DNA of 64,000 bases from Pseudooceanicola nanhaiensis (GTDB lineage Bacteria > Pseudomonadota > Alphaproteobacteria > Rhodobacterales > Rhodobacteraceae), in assembly GCF_020171315.1 (NCBI RefSeq), contig NZ_JAIUZP010000001.1, positions 186,001 through 250,000 on the forward strand, written 5' to 3'. Positions within the stretch are counted from its first letter, which is position 1. Every line of letters starts with the position of its first letter. The notes beneath the pieces are model-generated. The model was not told the DNA's origin, searched no databases, and saw only the letters and a list, made by a program, of their open reading frames with translations. Positions 34,682-43,573 of this stretch are shown here, one piece after another. The position numbers were made by a program, and so were the translations under genes.

Positions 34682-36652
34682 GTGGGTCTGATGCCGCGTA
34701 GACTTCTTTCGGCACTGTTGTGCCTGATTTCCCTCCTCGCCACGCCGCTCGCCGCTCAGGAAGGCCCGCTGCAGGACCTGCTGCAGAGCCAGCGCGCGCT
34801 GATCGAGGATTCCTCCCGCCGCACCATTGGCCCGGCCATCGACGCGATCCGCGACAGCGGGCTCGACGGCGCCGCCCTCGTGCTGGAGAAATGGGAGGCC
34901 CGCGAGATGTGGCAGCGCGAAAGCGATGGCCTCTTCTTCTACGCAGAGGAAGTGAACCGCGACACGCTGCACCTTTACGCGTTCGACGGCCCCACCGATC
35001 TGGGCGAAGTCCCCGACGAGGGCTTCGACCAGCTCAAGCCGAACTCCGGCATCCGGGGGCTGATCGCCTCGGCGCTGGTGCAGTTCCAGCTTTCCGATCC
35101 CGATATTTCCCGCCGCCGCGCCGCGCTCGACGCGCTGGCCCGCGACGGCAACGCCGATCACCTGCCGGTGCTGCGCGCCGCGATCGAGAACGAGCCCGAC
35201 GCCGCCATCCGCGCCCAGAAGGAGCGCCTCGAACGGCTGCTGACCATCCGCTTCGGTGCCACGGACGCGGCCCGGATCGAGGCGATCGCCTATTTCCGCG
35301 GTGACCTCGCCGTCGACGTGCGCGCCGCGCTGAACCCGATCCTCGCCACCCGGCGCGAGGTGGTCGCGGGCGAGCCGCCCGCCGGCGCGAACATCGCAGC
35401 CGAGCTGACCCCGGGCAGCGAGACATTCCCGGCCGAGGAGGCCTATGGTCTGCTCGTCTCCGCGGGCCTCGCCCCCGCGCGCCTCACCGCCGACGCCCAG
35501 CGTCAGGCGCTGGCCGCCAATATCGTCGAGGGCCGCGTGGGCGGCGTGCCGGTGGCCGAGCTCTCCGATCCGGCCGCCCGGGACCGCGCCTATGACGCGC
35601 TGGAGGCCGCGGGCACCGTCCCCGCCGCCGCCACCCAATCCGAGGTCGAGGCCGCGCTTGCGGCGCACAGCTTCTTCGACCGCTATGTCGAGCCCTCCGC
35701 CGCCGTTACAGATGCGGCCGAAGAGGCGCTGAACTCCATCGAGCTGAAGCTGGCGGTGAACCAGTTCATCGACCTCGCGCTCGACGCGCTCTCGCTCGCC
35801 TCGATCTACTTCCTGGCCGCCATCGGCCTTGCCATCACCTTCGGCGTCATGGGCGTGATCAACATGGCCCACGGCGAGTTCATCATGATGGGCGCCTATA
35901 CCGGCTACGTGCTGCAACAGCTGATCCCGAACTACACCGTCTCGATCCTCGTCGCGATCCCGGTCGCCTTCGCGGTGACCTTCGCCGCCGGCGTGGCGAT
36001 GGAGCGTCTCGTGATCCGCTGGCTCTACTCGCGCCCGCTGGAAACCCTGCTCGCCACCTTCGGCATCTCCATCGCGCTGCAGCAGCTGGCCAAGAACATC
36101 TTCGGCACCCAGGCCCGCCCGCTGACCTCGCCGGGCTGGCTCGACGGGCAACTTGTGATCAACGACATCATCGGGATCTCGTGGATCCGGGTGGCGATCT
36201 TCGTCCTCGCCCTCGTGTTCCTCGCCATCTACCTCTTCATCATGCAGCGCACCCGCCTCGGGCTCGAAACCCGCGCGGTGACCCAGAACCCCCGCATGGC
36301 GGCCTCCATGGGCATCAACCCCGACCGGGTGAACATGCTGACCTTCGGCCTCGGCTCCGGCATCGCGGGCATCGCGGGCGTGGCCATCGGGCTCTTCGCC
36401 CAGGTCACCTCCGAGCTTGGCCAGGGCTACATCGTCCAAAGCTTCATGACCGTGGTCGTGGGCGGCGTCGGCAATGTCTGGGGCACGCTGGCGGGCGCCA
36501 CGATGATCGGCTTCCTGCAGAAGGGGATCGAATGGCTGAACCCGTCGAACACGCTGGCGGCCCAGACCTACATGATCATCTTCATCATCATCTTCATCCA
36601 GTTCCGCCCCCGCGGCATCATCGCCCTCAAGGGCCGCGCGGCAGGAGATTGA
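34682..36652 (+). CDS. urtB: Urea ABC transporter permease UrtB with a large N-terminal domain
   Basis: Inner-membrane permease of the LivH type, 656 residues. A signal-like N-terminus (PRRLLSALLCLISLLATPLAAQ) is followed by ~300 residues of soluble helical-repeat (HEAT-like) sequence, including DPDISRRRAALDALARDGNA. The membrane part begins near residue 355; the family motif GVMGVINMAHGEFIMMG and GLGSGIAGIAGVAIGLFAQ are present. The GTG start at 34682 is preferred over the ATG at 34691 because AAAGGA lies at the proper distance from GTG. Co-transcribed with urtC, separated by 172 bp containing a repeat. Confidence 0.94.
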   Translation: MGLMPRRLLSALLCLISLLATPLAAQEGPLQDLLQSQRALIEDSSRRTIGPAIDAIRDSGLDGAALVLEKWEAREMWQRESDGLFFYAEEVNRDTLHLYAFDGPTDLGEVPDEGFDQLKPNSGIRGLIASALVQFQLSDPDISRRRAALDALARDGNADHLPVLRAAIENEPDAAIRAQKERLERLLTIRFGATDAARIEAIAYFRGDLAVDVRAALNPILATRREVVAGEPPAGANIAAELTPGSETFPAEEAYGLLVSAGLAPARLTADAQRQALAANIVEGRVGGVPVAELSDPAARDRAYDALEAAGTVPAAATQSEVEAALAAHSFFDRYVEPSAAVTDAAEEALNSIELKLAVNQFIDLALDALSLASIYFLAAIGLAITFGVMGVINMAHGEFIMMGAYTGYVLQQLIPNYTVSILVAIPVAFAVTFAAGVAMERLVIRWLYSRPLETLLATFGISIALQQLAKNIFGTQARPLTSPGWLDGQLVINDIIGISWIRVAIFVLALVFLAIYLFIMQRTRLGLETRAVTQNPRMAASMGINPDRVNMLTFGLGSGIAGIAGVAIGLFAQVTSELGQGYIVQSFMTVVVGGVGNVWGTLAGATMIGFLQKGIEWLNPSNTLAAQTYMIIFIIIFIQFRPRGIIALKGRAAGD

Positions 36653-36693
36653 GCATGACCAACGTCTCGTCGCCCACAGGGTCCCTCCGGTTT

Positions 36694-36761
36694 CCGTTTC
36701 TCAAATATCCCGGGGGGCGACGCGCCCCGCGCGTCGGGGGGCTGGCCCCCCATCCCCGCCC
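36694..36761. repeat. Dispersed intergenic repeat inside the urt operon, copy 2
   Basis: Between urtB and urtC: CGTTTCTCAAATATCCCGG followed by a G/C-rich segment with a hairpin GGGGGGC / GCCCCCC (about 36743-36758). The core TCAAATATCC and the G/C-rich tail match the copies at 2152 and 39496. Confidence 0.6.
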
Positions 36762-36824
36762 GCCGCAGGCGCAAGACCCGAGGGCGTCGATGATGCCCCA
36801 GACCCACGCCCCGAGGACCCGGCC

Positions 36825-38054
36825 ATGAAAAACAGCTTCATCGCCCGCAACCCGTCGATCCTGATCTTCCTTGCCTGCCTTGCGGTCTTCACGCTGGTGA
36901 TCACCCTGATGTCCCATGCCTATGGCACGGGCGGGATCTCCACCTCCTTCGTCAAGACGCTGGGCCGCACGCTCTGCCTCTGCCTCGTGGCCATCGCGAT
37001 GGATCTCGTCTGGGGCTACTGCGGCATCCTCAGCCTCGGCCATTTCGCCTTCTTCGGGCTCGGCGGTTACATGGTGGGCATGTGGCTGATGTACGCCCGG
37101 ACTGAGATCATCGTGATCGAGAGCCTCGCCAATTCCCCGATCCCGCCCACGGCGCAGGAGGTGCAGGACGCCATCGGCACGCAGATCTTCGGCGTCGTTG
37201 GCTCCTCCGAGTTCCCGCTTATCTGGTCCTTCGCCCATTCGCTCACGCTGCAACTCCTGCTGGTCGTGCTGATCCCGGGCGTCCTCGCCCTCGTCTTCGG
37301 CTGGCTCGCCTTCCGCTCGCGGGTGACGGGCGTCTACCTCTCGATCCTGACCCAGGCCATGACGCTCGCGCTCTCGCTCTACCTCTTCCAGAACGAAAGC
37401 GGGCTGCGCGGCAACAACGGCCTCTCGGGTCTGCAGAACCTCCCCGGGGTCACCGCCGGGCAGGATGCGATCTCGGTCTGGTTCCTCTGGGCCTCCGCGC
37501 TCGCCCTCGGGCTCGGCTACCTGCTCGCCGCCTGGGTGGTCTCGGGCAAGTTCGGCTCCGTGGTGCGCGGCATCCGTGACGACGAGGCGCGGGTGCGCTT
37601 CCTCGGCTACTCGGTGGAAACCTACAAGCTCTTCATCTTCACCCTGACCGCCATCATCGCGGCCGTGGCGGGCGCGCTCTACTACCCGCAGGCCGGTATC
37701 ATCAACCCGGGCGAGATCGCCCCGATCGCCTCGATCTACCTCGCGGTCTGGGTGGCAATCGGTGGCCGGGGGCGCCTCTACGGCGCCGTCATCGGGGCCG
37801 CCGTCGTCTCCCTCGTCTCCACCTGGTTCACCGGCGGCATGGTGCCTGCGCTGAACCTCGGCTTCTACCGGATCGACTGGGTCGACTGGTGGCTCGTGCT
37901 CCTCGGCCTCTCCTTCGTGCTTGTGACGCTCTTCGCGCCCAAGGGCATCGGCGGCCTCTTCGACCTCGTCGGGGCCCGCATGGCGCCGAACCGCCACGGC
38001 GCCGACTACGGCCCCGGCAAGGGTTCCCTGCGCGAGAAGGAGGGACAGGAATGA
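36825..38054 (+). CDS. urtC: Urea ABC transporter permease UrtC
   Basis: Second permease (LivM type), 409 residues with about ten membrane segments. The signature DLVWGYCGILSLGHFAFFGLGGY near residues 58-80 and RVTGVYLSILTQAMTLAL are characteristic of UrtC. Pairs with UrtB to form the urea channel. The stop overlaps the urtD start by 4 nt (ATGA). The cytoplasmic tail is short and ends SLREKEGQE. Confidence 0.95.
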   Translation: MKNSFIARNPSILIFLACLAVFTLVITLMSHAYGTGGISTSFVKTLGRTLCLCLVAIAMDLVWGYCGILSLGHFAFFGLGGYMVGMWLMYARTEIIVIESLANSPIPPTAQEVQDAIGTQIFGVVGSSEFPLIWSFAHSLTLQLLLVVLIPGVLALVFGWLAFRSRVTGVYLSILTQAMTLALSLYLFQNESGLRGNNGLSGLQNLPGVTAGQDAISVWFLWASALALGLGYLLAAWVVSGKFGSVVRGIRDDEARVRFLGYSVETYKLFIFTLTAIIAAVAGALYYPQAGIINPGEIAPIASIYLAVWVAIGGRGRLYGAVIGAAVVSLVSTWFTGGMVPALNLGFYRIDWVDWWLVLLGLSFVLVTLFAPKGIGGLFDLVGARMAPNRHGADYGPGKGSLREKEGQE

Positions 38055-38791
38055 GCACGCTTCTCGAGGTCTCCGGCGTCTCCGTCACCTTCGACGGCTT
38101 CCGCGCCATCAACAACCTCTCCTTCCAGATCGGCGAGGCGGAGCTGCGCGCCATCATCGGTCCGAACGGGGCGGGCAAGACCACCTTCATGGACATCGTC
38201 ACCGGCAAGACGCGCCCTGACGAGGGCCGGGTGATCTGGGGCGAGAAATCCGTGAACCTGCTCAAGATGAACGAGGCCAAGATTGCCCAGGCGGGCATCG
38301 GGCGGAAGTTCCAGCGCCCCACGGTCTTCGAGGACCAGAGCGTCTACGACAACCTCCTGATGGCGGTGAAGAACGCCCGTGGCCCGCTGCCGGTGCTCTT
38401 CTACAAGCCCACCTTCAAGGACCGCGGCAAGGTCGAGGAACTGGCCTCCGAGATCGGCCTCGCGGACGAGCTTTCGCGCAAGTCGGGAGAGCTCTCCCAC
38501 GGCCAGAAGCAATGGCTCGAGATCGGCATGCTGCTGGCGCAGGAACCGCGCCTGCTGCTGGTCGATGAACCCGCCGCCGGCATGACGCTGGCCGAACGCG
38601 AACATACCACCGACCTGCTGGTCGAGGCCGCCAAGACCCGCGCGGTCGTGGTGGTGGAACATGACATGGAATTCGTCCGCCGGCTGAACTGCAAGGTGAC
38701 GGTCCTGCACGAGGGCTCGGTCCTGGCCGAGGGTTCGCTGGATCACGTCACTGCGAACCAGCAGGTGATCGATGTCTACCTGGGGCGCTGA
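38051..38791 (+). CDS. urtD: Urea ABC transporter ATP-binding protein UrtD
   Basis: ATPase of 246 residues (LivG type). Walker A GPNGAGKTT, signature LSHGQKQWLEIG and Walker B LLLVDEPAAGM are intact; the C-terminus VLAEGSLDHVTANQQVIDVYLGR is typical of LivG/UrtD. ATG at 38051 overlaps the urtC stop; the gene is followed after 3 bp by urtE. Confidence 0.96.
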   Translation: MSTLLEVSGVSVTFDGFRAINNLSFQIGEAELRAIIGPNGAGKTTFMDIVTGKTRPDEGRVIWGEKSVNLLKMNEAKIAQAGIGRKFQRPTVFEDQSVYDNLLMAVKNARGPLPVLFYKPTFKDRGKVEELASEIGLADELSRKSGELSHGQKQWLEIGMLLAQEPRLLLVDEPAAGMTLAEREHTTDLLVEAAKTRAVVVVEHDMEFVRRLNCKVTVLHEGSVLAEGSLDHVTANQQVIDVYLGR

Positions 38792-38794
38792 GAC

Positions 38795-39490
38795 ATGCTG
38801 ACAACCAAGGACCTCACCCTGCACTACGGCCAGAGCCAGATCCTCCACGGCATCGACGTCGAGGCCCGCACCGGCGAAGTGACCTGCATCATGGGCACCA
38901 ACGGCGTCGGCAAGACCTCCCTGCTCAAGGCGATCTCGGGCACCCATCCGCTCTCGGGCGGCACCGTCACCCTCGACGGGCAGAGCGTCGGCGGCCTGCC
39001 GGCCCACCGCCTGGCCCACGCGGGCATCGGTTACGTGCCGCAGGGCCGGATGATCTTCCCGCTGCTCACGGTGAAGGAGAACATGGAGACGGCCTATGCC
39101 TGCCTCCCGCGCGCCGAACACCGGATCCCGGACGAGATCTACGAGCTCTTCCCGATCCTCAAGGAATTCCTCCACCGCCGCGGCGGCGACCTTTCGGGCG
39201 GCCAGCAGCAGCAGCTTGCCATCGCGCGCGCCATGCTGACCAAGCCCAAGCTCCTGCTTCTCGACGAGCCGACCGAGGGCATCCAGCCCAACATCATCCA
39301 GCAGATCGGCCGCGTCATTGAATACCTGCGCGACCAGGGCAACATGGCGATCATCCTCGTCGAGCAATACTTCGAGTTCGCCTATGCCCTCGCGGACCGG
39401 TTCTACGTGATGAAGCGCGGCGCCGTGACCTCGTCGGGCACCAAGGGCGAGATCGCCAAGGACACCCTGATGGCCGAAGTCTCCGTCTGA
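38795..39490 (+). CDS. urtE: Urea ABC transporter ATP-binding protein UrtE
   Basis: Second ATPase (LivF type), 231 residues. Walker A GTNGVGKTS, signature LSGGQQQQLAIARA and Walker B LLLLDEPTEGIQPN are intact. The UrtE hallmark EYLRDQGNMAIILVEQYFEFA follows. Completes the transporter; the operon ends here, followed at once by a repeat block rather than a classical terminator. Confidence 0.96.
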   Translation: MLTTKDLTLHYGQSQILHGIDVEARTGEVTCIMGTNGVGKTSLLKAISGTHPLSGGTVTLDGQSVGGLPAHRLAHAGIGYVPQGRMIFPLLTVKENMETAYACLPRAEHRIPDEIYELFPILKEFLHRRGGDLSGGQQQQLAIARAMLTKPKLLLLDEPTEGIQPNIIQQIGRVIEYLRDQGNMAIILVEQYFEFAYALADRFYVMKRGAVTSSGTKGEIAKDTLMAEVSV

Positions 39491-39495
39491 CCGCC

Positions 39496-39563
39496 CTCAT
39501 CCACTGTTCCCAAATATCCTCGGGGGGAGGGCGCGCAAGCGCCCGGGGGGCAGACAGCCCCCC
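39496..39563. repeat. Dispersed intergenic repeat, copy 3, with attached hairpins
   Basis: Six bases after the urtE stop: CTCATCCACTGTTC then CCAAATATCC, a near-copy of the element at 2152. It continues into two G/C hairpins, GGGCGC / GCGCCC (about 39528-39543) and GGGGGGC / GCCCCCC (39545-39563), which may double as the operon's terminator. Confidence 0.65.
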
Positions 39564-39617
39564 AGCCCCCTCCCATCCGCACCCGCGCCCCGGGGCCACG
39601 ACCCTTCGCCCCACTGC

Positions 39618-39749
39618 CCGGAATTTTCAAAAATTCCGGACCGTTTTCTTCGAAGAAAACGGCTGCCCCCTGAGAGGGTGCGCATAGGGCCCGCCCCGCG
39701 CACGCAAGAATTTTCGAAAATTCTTGCCAAAATTCTTCGAAGAATTTTG
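39618..39749. repeat. Cluster of four palindromes centred on TTCGAA, copy B
   Basis: Palindromes at 39618-39639 (half-site CCGGAATTTT, centre CA), 39641-39662 (half-site CCGTTTTCTTC, identical to the second palindrome of copy A), 39705-39726 (half-site CAAGAATTTTC) and 39728-39749 (half-site CAAAATTCTTC). Order and adjacency match copy A, with a shorter spacer (~42 bp). It sits between the convergent urtE and dtd genes. Confidence 0.85.
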
Positions 39750-39766
39750 CCCGCCCCGCCTCGGGG

Positions 39767-40204
39767 TCAGATCTCCATCCAGATCGTCGTGGGCCCGTCG
39801 TTGACCAGCTCCACCGCCATCTCGGCACCAAACTCGCCAGTTTCCACCTTCGGGCCCAGCCGGGCCAGCTCTGCGGCGAAGGCCTCGTAGAGCTTGCGCC
39901 CTTCCTCGGGGCGCGCGGCGGTGGAGAAGCCGGGGCGGTTGCCGCTGCGGGTGTCGGCGGCCAGCGTGAACTGGCTCACCACCAGCGCCTCGCCCCCGAT
40001 ATCCAACAACGAGCGGTTCATCTTGCCCGCCTCGTCGCGGAAGATCCGCATCTTGGCGATCTTGGCCGCCAGCTGGGCGGGCTTCGTGTCGTCGTCGCCC
40101 TGCATGGCGCAGACGAGGATCATCATCCCCTCGCCGCACTGGCCGATGATGGTGCCGTCCACACGGACGGAAGCGCGGGAGACCCGCTGGATGAGCGCGC
40201 GCAT
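39767..40204 (-). CDS. dtd: D-aminoacyl-tRNA deacylase
   Basis: Proofreading enzyme that removes D-amino acids (and glycine) from mischarged tRNA. The 145 residues match the family, with the signatures [14 protein letters not shown] at the N-terminus, the catalytic SQFTLAADT motif and the Gly-cisPro motif NDGPTT near the C-terminus. ATG at 40204. Likely co-transcribed with the zinc-ribbon gene 9 bp upstream (minus strand), which is probably functionally unrelated. Confidence 0.95.
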   Translation of the reverse strand: MRALIQRVSRASVRVDGTIIGQCGEGMMILVCAMQGDDDTKPAQLAAKIAKMRIFRDEAGKMNRSLLDIGGEALVVSQFTLAADTRSGNRPGFSTAARPEEGRKLYEAFAAELARLGPKVETGEFGAEMAVELVNDGPTTIWMEI

Positions 40205-40213
40205 GGGCTCTCC

Positions 40214-41347
40214 TTACTGGTTCATTGCGTAGAAATAGCCGAAGACCCCGGCCACGATCAGCCCCGCCACCACGGCCAGCGCGATCTTCCAGCCCGACCA
40301 GGGCCGTTCGCCCTGCACCCGGCCGGTGCGCCCGTTCACCACGAAGCGATAGGTCTTGCCCCGGTACTTGTAGGCCGCCAGCCAGACCGGCAGCAGGATA
40401 TGCTTGAAGGTCACATCCGAGACGGCGGTGTCGACCGAGGTGATCTGCTGCGCGTCGCCGCCGATGTCGAACTTCACGTCGCGCTCGATCACCCGGTCCA
40501 TCCGCACGCGGGCCTCCTCGTAGCCCTCCAGCAGTTCGACCTGGTAGCCCTCGGCCCGGAAGCCTGCGAGGAAATCGGGGCGGTAAGGCTCCAGCGCGGC
40601 AAGGTCCCAGGGCTCCAGCGCGTCGGTATAGCGTTTCGGCAGCGCGCGCGAGGCCAGCACCAGCACGTCGTCGAAGAACCGCGCCACCCGGCCCGAGACC
40701 GGGCGCCAGCGGATCTTCTGCTGGCGCACCTGCTTGGGCTTGCCGTCCTGCATCACCGTGGCGGTGACATAGTAGATCGTGCCCCGCATCCCGGAGTACC
40801 GGCTCTCGGTCTGGGCGTCGAAGGTCCAGTAGGGGACGTAGATGCCCTGCATCCGCCGCCCCTTGCGGGCATAGTCCTGCAACCCGTTGGGCGCGAACCA
40901 GAGCCGGCCCAGCCAGTCGGTCATCTCCTTGCGGGCACTGGCCTCGTCAAGCGCGAAGGGCAGCACGCCGCGCGGCTTGATCACACGGGTGGTGCCGGTG
41001 TCCACCACCACGGGCGTGGCGCAGAAGGGGCAGTCCTTGGAATGGGTGTCGCCGTCGAATTCCAGCCGGGCGCCGCAGTTCGGACAGGAGGTGGTGCGGA
41101 CCTCCTGCGTCTCGGCCTGCGGCAGGCGGGCCTCCAGCGCGGCGCGGAAATCCAGCTCGCGGATCGCCTGCGGATGGGTCGCGTGGGGCGCGGGCGCGCC
41201 CTCGATCGCCTCCGTGTGCCCGCAAAAGTCACAGACCAGGCGGCCCGCGGCGGGATCGAAGCGGTAATCGGCGCCGCATTGCGGACAGGGGAAGCGGTGC
41301 TCCTCCTCCGGGGTCGGAGGCGGCGGCGTGCCGTCGTAATCGCTCAT
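40214..41347 (-). CDS. Double zinc-ribbon, C-terminally anchored membrane protein
   Basis: A 377-residue protein of unknown function with two zinc ribbons, C21-C24/C39-C42 (CPQC ... CDFC) and C88-C91/C106-C109 (CPNC ... CPFC), a large middle domain (YVPYWTFDAQTESRYSGMRG, FKHILLPVWLAAYKYRGKTY) and one C-terminal membrane helix (about 353-373). Proteins of this type are found with SPFH/YdjI-like proteins, as here: its start is 4 bp after the SPFH stop. A role in membrane-associated protein complexes is inference from context. Confidence 0.8.
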   Translation of the reverse strand: MSDYDGTPPPPTPEEEHRFPCPQCGADYRFDPAAGRLVCDFCGHTEAIEGAPAPHATHPQAIRELDFRAALEARLPQAETQEVRTTSCPNCGARLEFDGDTHSKDCPFCATPVVVDTGTTRVIKPRGVLPFALDEASARKEMTDWLGRLWFAPNGLQDYARKGRRMQGIYVPYWTFDAQTESRYSGMRGTIYYVTATVMQDGKPKQVRQQKIRWRPVSGRVARFFDDVLVLASRALPKRYTDALEPWDLAALEPYRPDFLAGFRAEGYQVELLEGYEEARVRMDRVIERDVKFDIGGDAQQITSVDTAVSDVTFKHILLPVWLAAYKYRGKTYRFVVNGRTGRVQGERPWSGWKIALAVVAGLIVAGVFGYFYAMNQ

Positions 41348-41351
41348 GCCG

Positions 41352-42470
41352 TCAGATCCCGGGCGGCGGGGGCGGGGGCAGGATGGTGAAGAGCTGCGCC
41401 AGTTCGGTCACATCCCCGGCCTTGAGCCAGCCGTCCTGCCCGGCGGTCCAGACGTAGGTCTCCCGCGTCAGGGCGCCATCGGCGGCCATCCGGCCAAGCG
41501 TCGCGCGCGAGAAGGGGCCCTTTGTCTGCCCGTTCTCGGCAAGGTGCCAGACCTTCTCGACCGGGGGCGGGGGCGGCGCGGCCACAGGGGCGGCAGCGGC
41601 GGGGCGGGGGCCCCAGGGCCCGGCGGCGCCCGCCATCTGGCTGCCCATGGCCATGCCCATGCCTGCGCCCATTCCGGCCGCCATGCCGGAATTCGGCGTG
41701 GTGGCGGCGGCGGTCATGGCTTCTGCGGCGGAGAATTGCGTGTACTTGCCCAGATCGCCCGCCAGCCCGACCGAGGTGCGCTTGTCCAGCACCGCCTCGA
41801 CCGCCTCGGGGAGCGAGATGTTCTCGATGTAGAGCTCGGGGATCTCCAGCCCGTAGTCGGTCAGCGTGGGCGCGATCTCCTTCGCCACCAGCTTGCCGAG
41901 GTCGGCGGTATTGGCGGCCATGTCCAGCACCGGGATACCCGAGGACGCGATGGCGCGGGAGAATTCCTGCACGATGATGTTGCGGATCTGGTAGCTGATC
42001 TCGTCCATCGTGAATTCGCCGTCGGTGCCCACGATCTCGCCGAGGAAGCGGGCGGGATCGGAGACCCGGATCGTATAGGTGCCATAGGCGCGCAGGCGCA
42101 CCGGGCCGAACTCCGGATCACGCGCGATGATCGGGTTCTTGGTGCCCCACTTCAGGTCGGAGAACCGCGTCGTGTTGACGAAGTAGACCTCGGACTTGAA
42201 GGGCGACTGGAAGCCGTGATCCCAGTGCTGCAGCGAGGTCAGGATCGGCATGTTGTTGGTCTCGAGCATGTAGAGACCGGGGGTGAAGACATCGGCCAGC
42301 TGCCCCTCGTGCACGAAGACGGCGGCCTGCCCCTCGCGCACGGTCAGCTTGGCGCCGTACTTGATCTCGTGGCCTTCGCGCTCGAAGCGCCAGACCATCG
42401 TGTCGCGGGTGTCGTCCGTCCAGTGGATGACGTCGATGAACTGTCCGCTGAGAAAATCGAAGATGCCCAT
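41352..42470 (-). CDS. SPFH-domain protein with C-terminal GYF_2 domain (YdjI-like)
   Basis: A 372-residue protein: an SPFH (stomatin/flotillin-like) domain up to about residue 235 (FLSGQFIDVIHWTDDTRDTMVW start), a low-complexity Gly/Met/Ala/Pro linker (about 255-310, MGAGMGMAMGSQMAG) and a C-terminal GYF_2-like module (KVWHLAENGQTKGPFSRATL to DGWLKA). Bacillus YdjI has a related SPFH core and works with phage-shock-type membrane proteins. The ATG at 42470 starts the recognisable domain; a longer frame exists upstream. Second gene from the end of a minus-strand envelope cluster. Confidence 0.85.
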   Translation of the reverse strand: MGIFDFLSGQFIDVIHWTDDTRDTMVWRFEREGHEIKYGAKLTVREGQAAVFVHEGQLADVFTPGLYMLETNNMPILTSLQHWDHGFQSPFKSEVYFVNTTRFSDLKWGTKNPIIARDPEFGPVRLRAYGTYTIRVSDPARFLGEIVGTDGEFTMDEISYQIRNIIVQEFSRAIASSGIPVLDMAANTADLGKLVAKEIAPTLTDYGLEIPELYIENISLPEAVEAVLDKRTSVGLAGDLGKYTQFSAAEAMTAAATTPNSGMAAGMGAGMGMAMGSQMAGAAGPWGPRPAAAAPVAAPPPPPVEKVWHLAENGQTKGPFSRATLGRMAADGALTRETYVWTAGQDGWLKAGDVTELAQLFTILPPPPPPGI

Positions 42471-42604
42471 GGTGCTGTCCTGCTGGTCGTTCCTGTCAGA
42501 GCCGGCCCTCACGGTGCCGGCGTGCCGCCCCGTGGCGGCAGGCTAGCGCCAAGTCCTGCCGAAGGTAAGACCGGCGCGCATGTGTCGTGCAGCGGGGCGG
42601 GAGC

Positions 42605-43567
42605 TCAACCCTCGCCCTCGCCGGTCAGTTCCTTGGCCATCTGCTGTACCATCGGGCGGGCCTCCTCGGCGGTTTCCCCGATCGAGAGGCGCGGATCGTA
42701 GAGCATCCGCAGCAGCAACTCGTCATGGCTGGTCAGCAGGGCGAATTCATCGTCGTCGTTGAAGATCGAGGGCCGGGCCGAGAGGCTGTCATTCGCCAGC
42801 CCCAGCCCCTGCGCCAGTTCCTCGTGGACGCAGGCGCGCCGCATCAGCGGCGGATGTTCCGTCCGAACGAGGGCGATCGCCCGGCGGTAATCGTATTCGC
42901 TGTTGTCGCCCGAGAAGGCCAGCACGAGGCAATGGATCTCGCGGGGCAGGTCCCGGAAGATGTCGAGCGAGCTTTGCGAGATGTTCGGCACCAGCTGCTT
43001 GATCCGGCTGATCGCCTGCGGGCGGTCGTCCTCGCTCATGAAGAGCACGTGGAAGTTGCCGCCCCGGCTGACCATGCTGATCGGATGCGATGTCAGCGCG
43101 GCGAGGCGGTTCACGTAGGTGGCGACCTCCGCCGTGTCGGAGGCGCGTTCCTCGTCCGAGACGGAGGCGCCGAATTCCACCCGCATCCGCACCGGGCCGG
43201 ACCAGCGGCGCAGCCCGCCGGGGGCGGCGCCTTCGCCACTGCGCAGACCGCCGCCCCGGGCGTATTCGTCATAGAAGACGATCCGCTCGAAGTTCCGCGC
43301 CACTTCCCGCGCGCCATAGGGCGTGTCGGGGCCGCCGCCATCCTGCCGCATCAGCCCCTGCGCCAGCAGGTCTGCCTGTAGCTGCGAATAATAGGTGCGC
43401 AGCGCCCGGCTGGCGGCCGAAGGCGCGGCCGGTTTGGCGGGCTTGGCCAGCCCGGCAGGGCGCGCCTGCGGCGGGGTGCTGGGCGTTTTGGGCGGCGTGG
43501 ACAGGCAGCCCGCGGTGAGTGCCACCGCGGTCAGCCCGGCCATCAGCAGAGGGAGGCGAAAGCGCAT
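42605..43567 (-). CDS. DUF2927 lipoprotein
   Basis: A 320-residue predicted lipoprotein: signal ending LTAG|C with the lipid cysteine at C21, then a Pro/Ala-rich tether (about 22-53) and a DUF2927 domain. HEELAQGLGLANDS at 248-261 resembles a metalloprotease zinc motif (H-E-x-x-Q) and NDDDEFALLTSHDELLLRMLYD is the family tail. Function not established. It follows telA by 6 bp in the same operon. Confidence 0.87.
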   Translation of the reverse strand: MRFRLPLLMAGLTAVALTAGCLSTPPKTPSTPPQARPAGLAKPAKPAAPSAASRALRTYYSQLQADLLAQGLMRQDGGGPDTPYGAREVARNFERIVFYDEYARGGGLRSGEGAAPGGLRRWSGPVRMRVEFGASVSDEERASDTAEVATYVNRLAALTSHPISMVSRGGNFHVLFMSEDDRPQAISRIKQLVPNISQSSLDIFRDLPREIHCLVLAFSGDNSEYDYRRAIALVRTEHPPLMRRACVHEELAQGLGLANDSLSARPSIFNDDDEFALLTSHDELLLRMLYDPRLSIGETAEEARPMVQQMAKELTGEGEG

Positions 43568-43573
43568 CCGCGA

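Noticed and set aside
36655-36828. Small frame with ATG at 36655 between urtB and urtC
   Set aside because: It reads across the dispersed repeat and G/C hairpins, has an arginine/proline-rich translation and no recognisable product.
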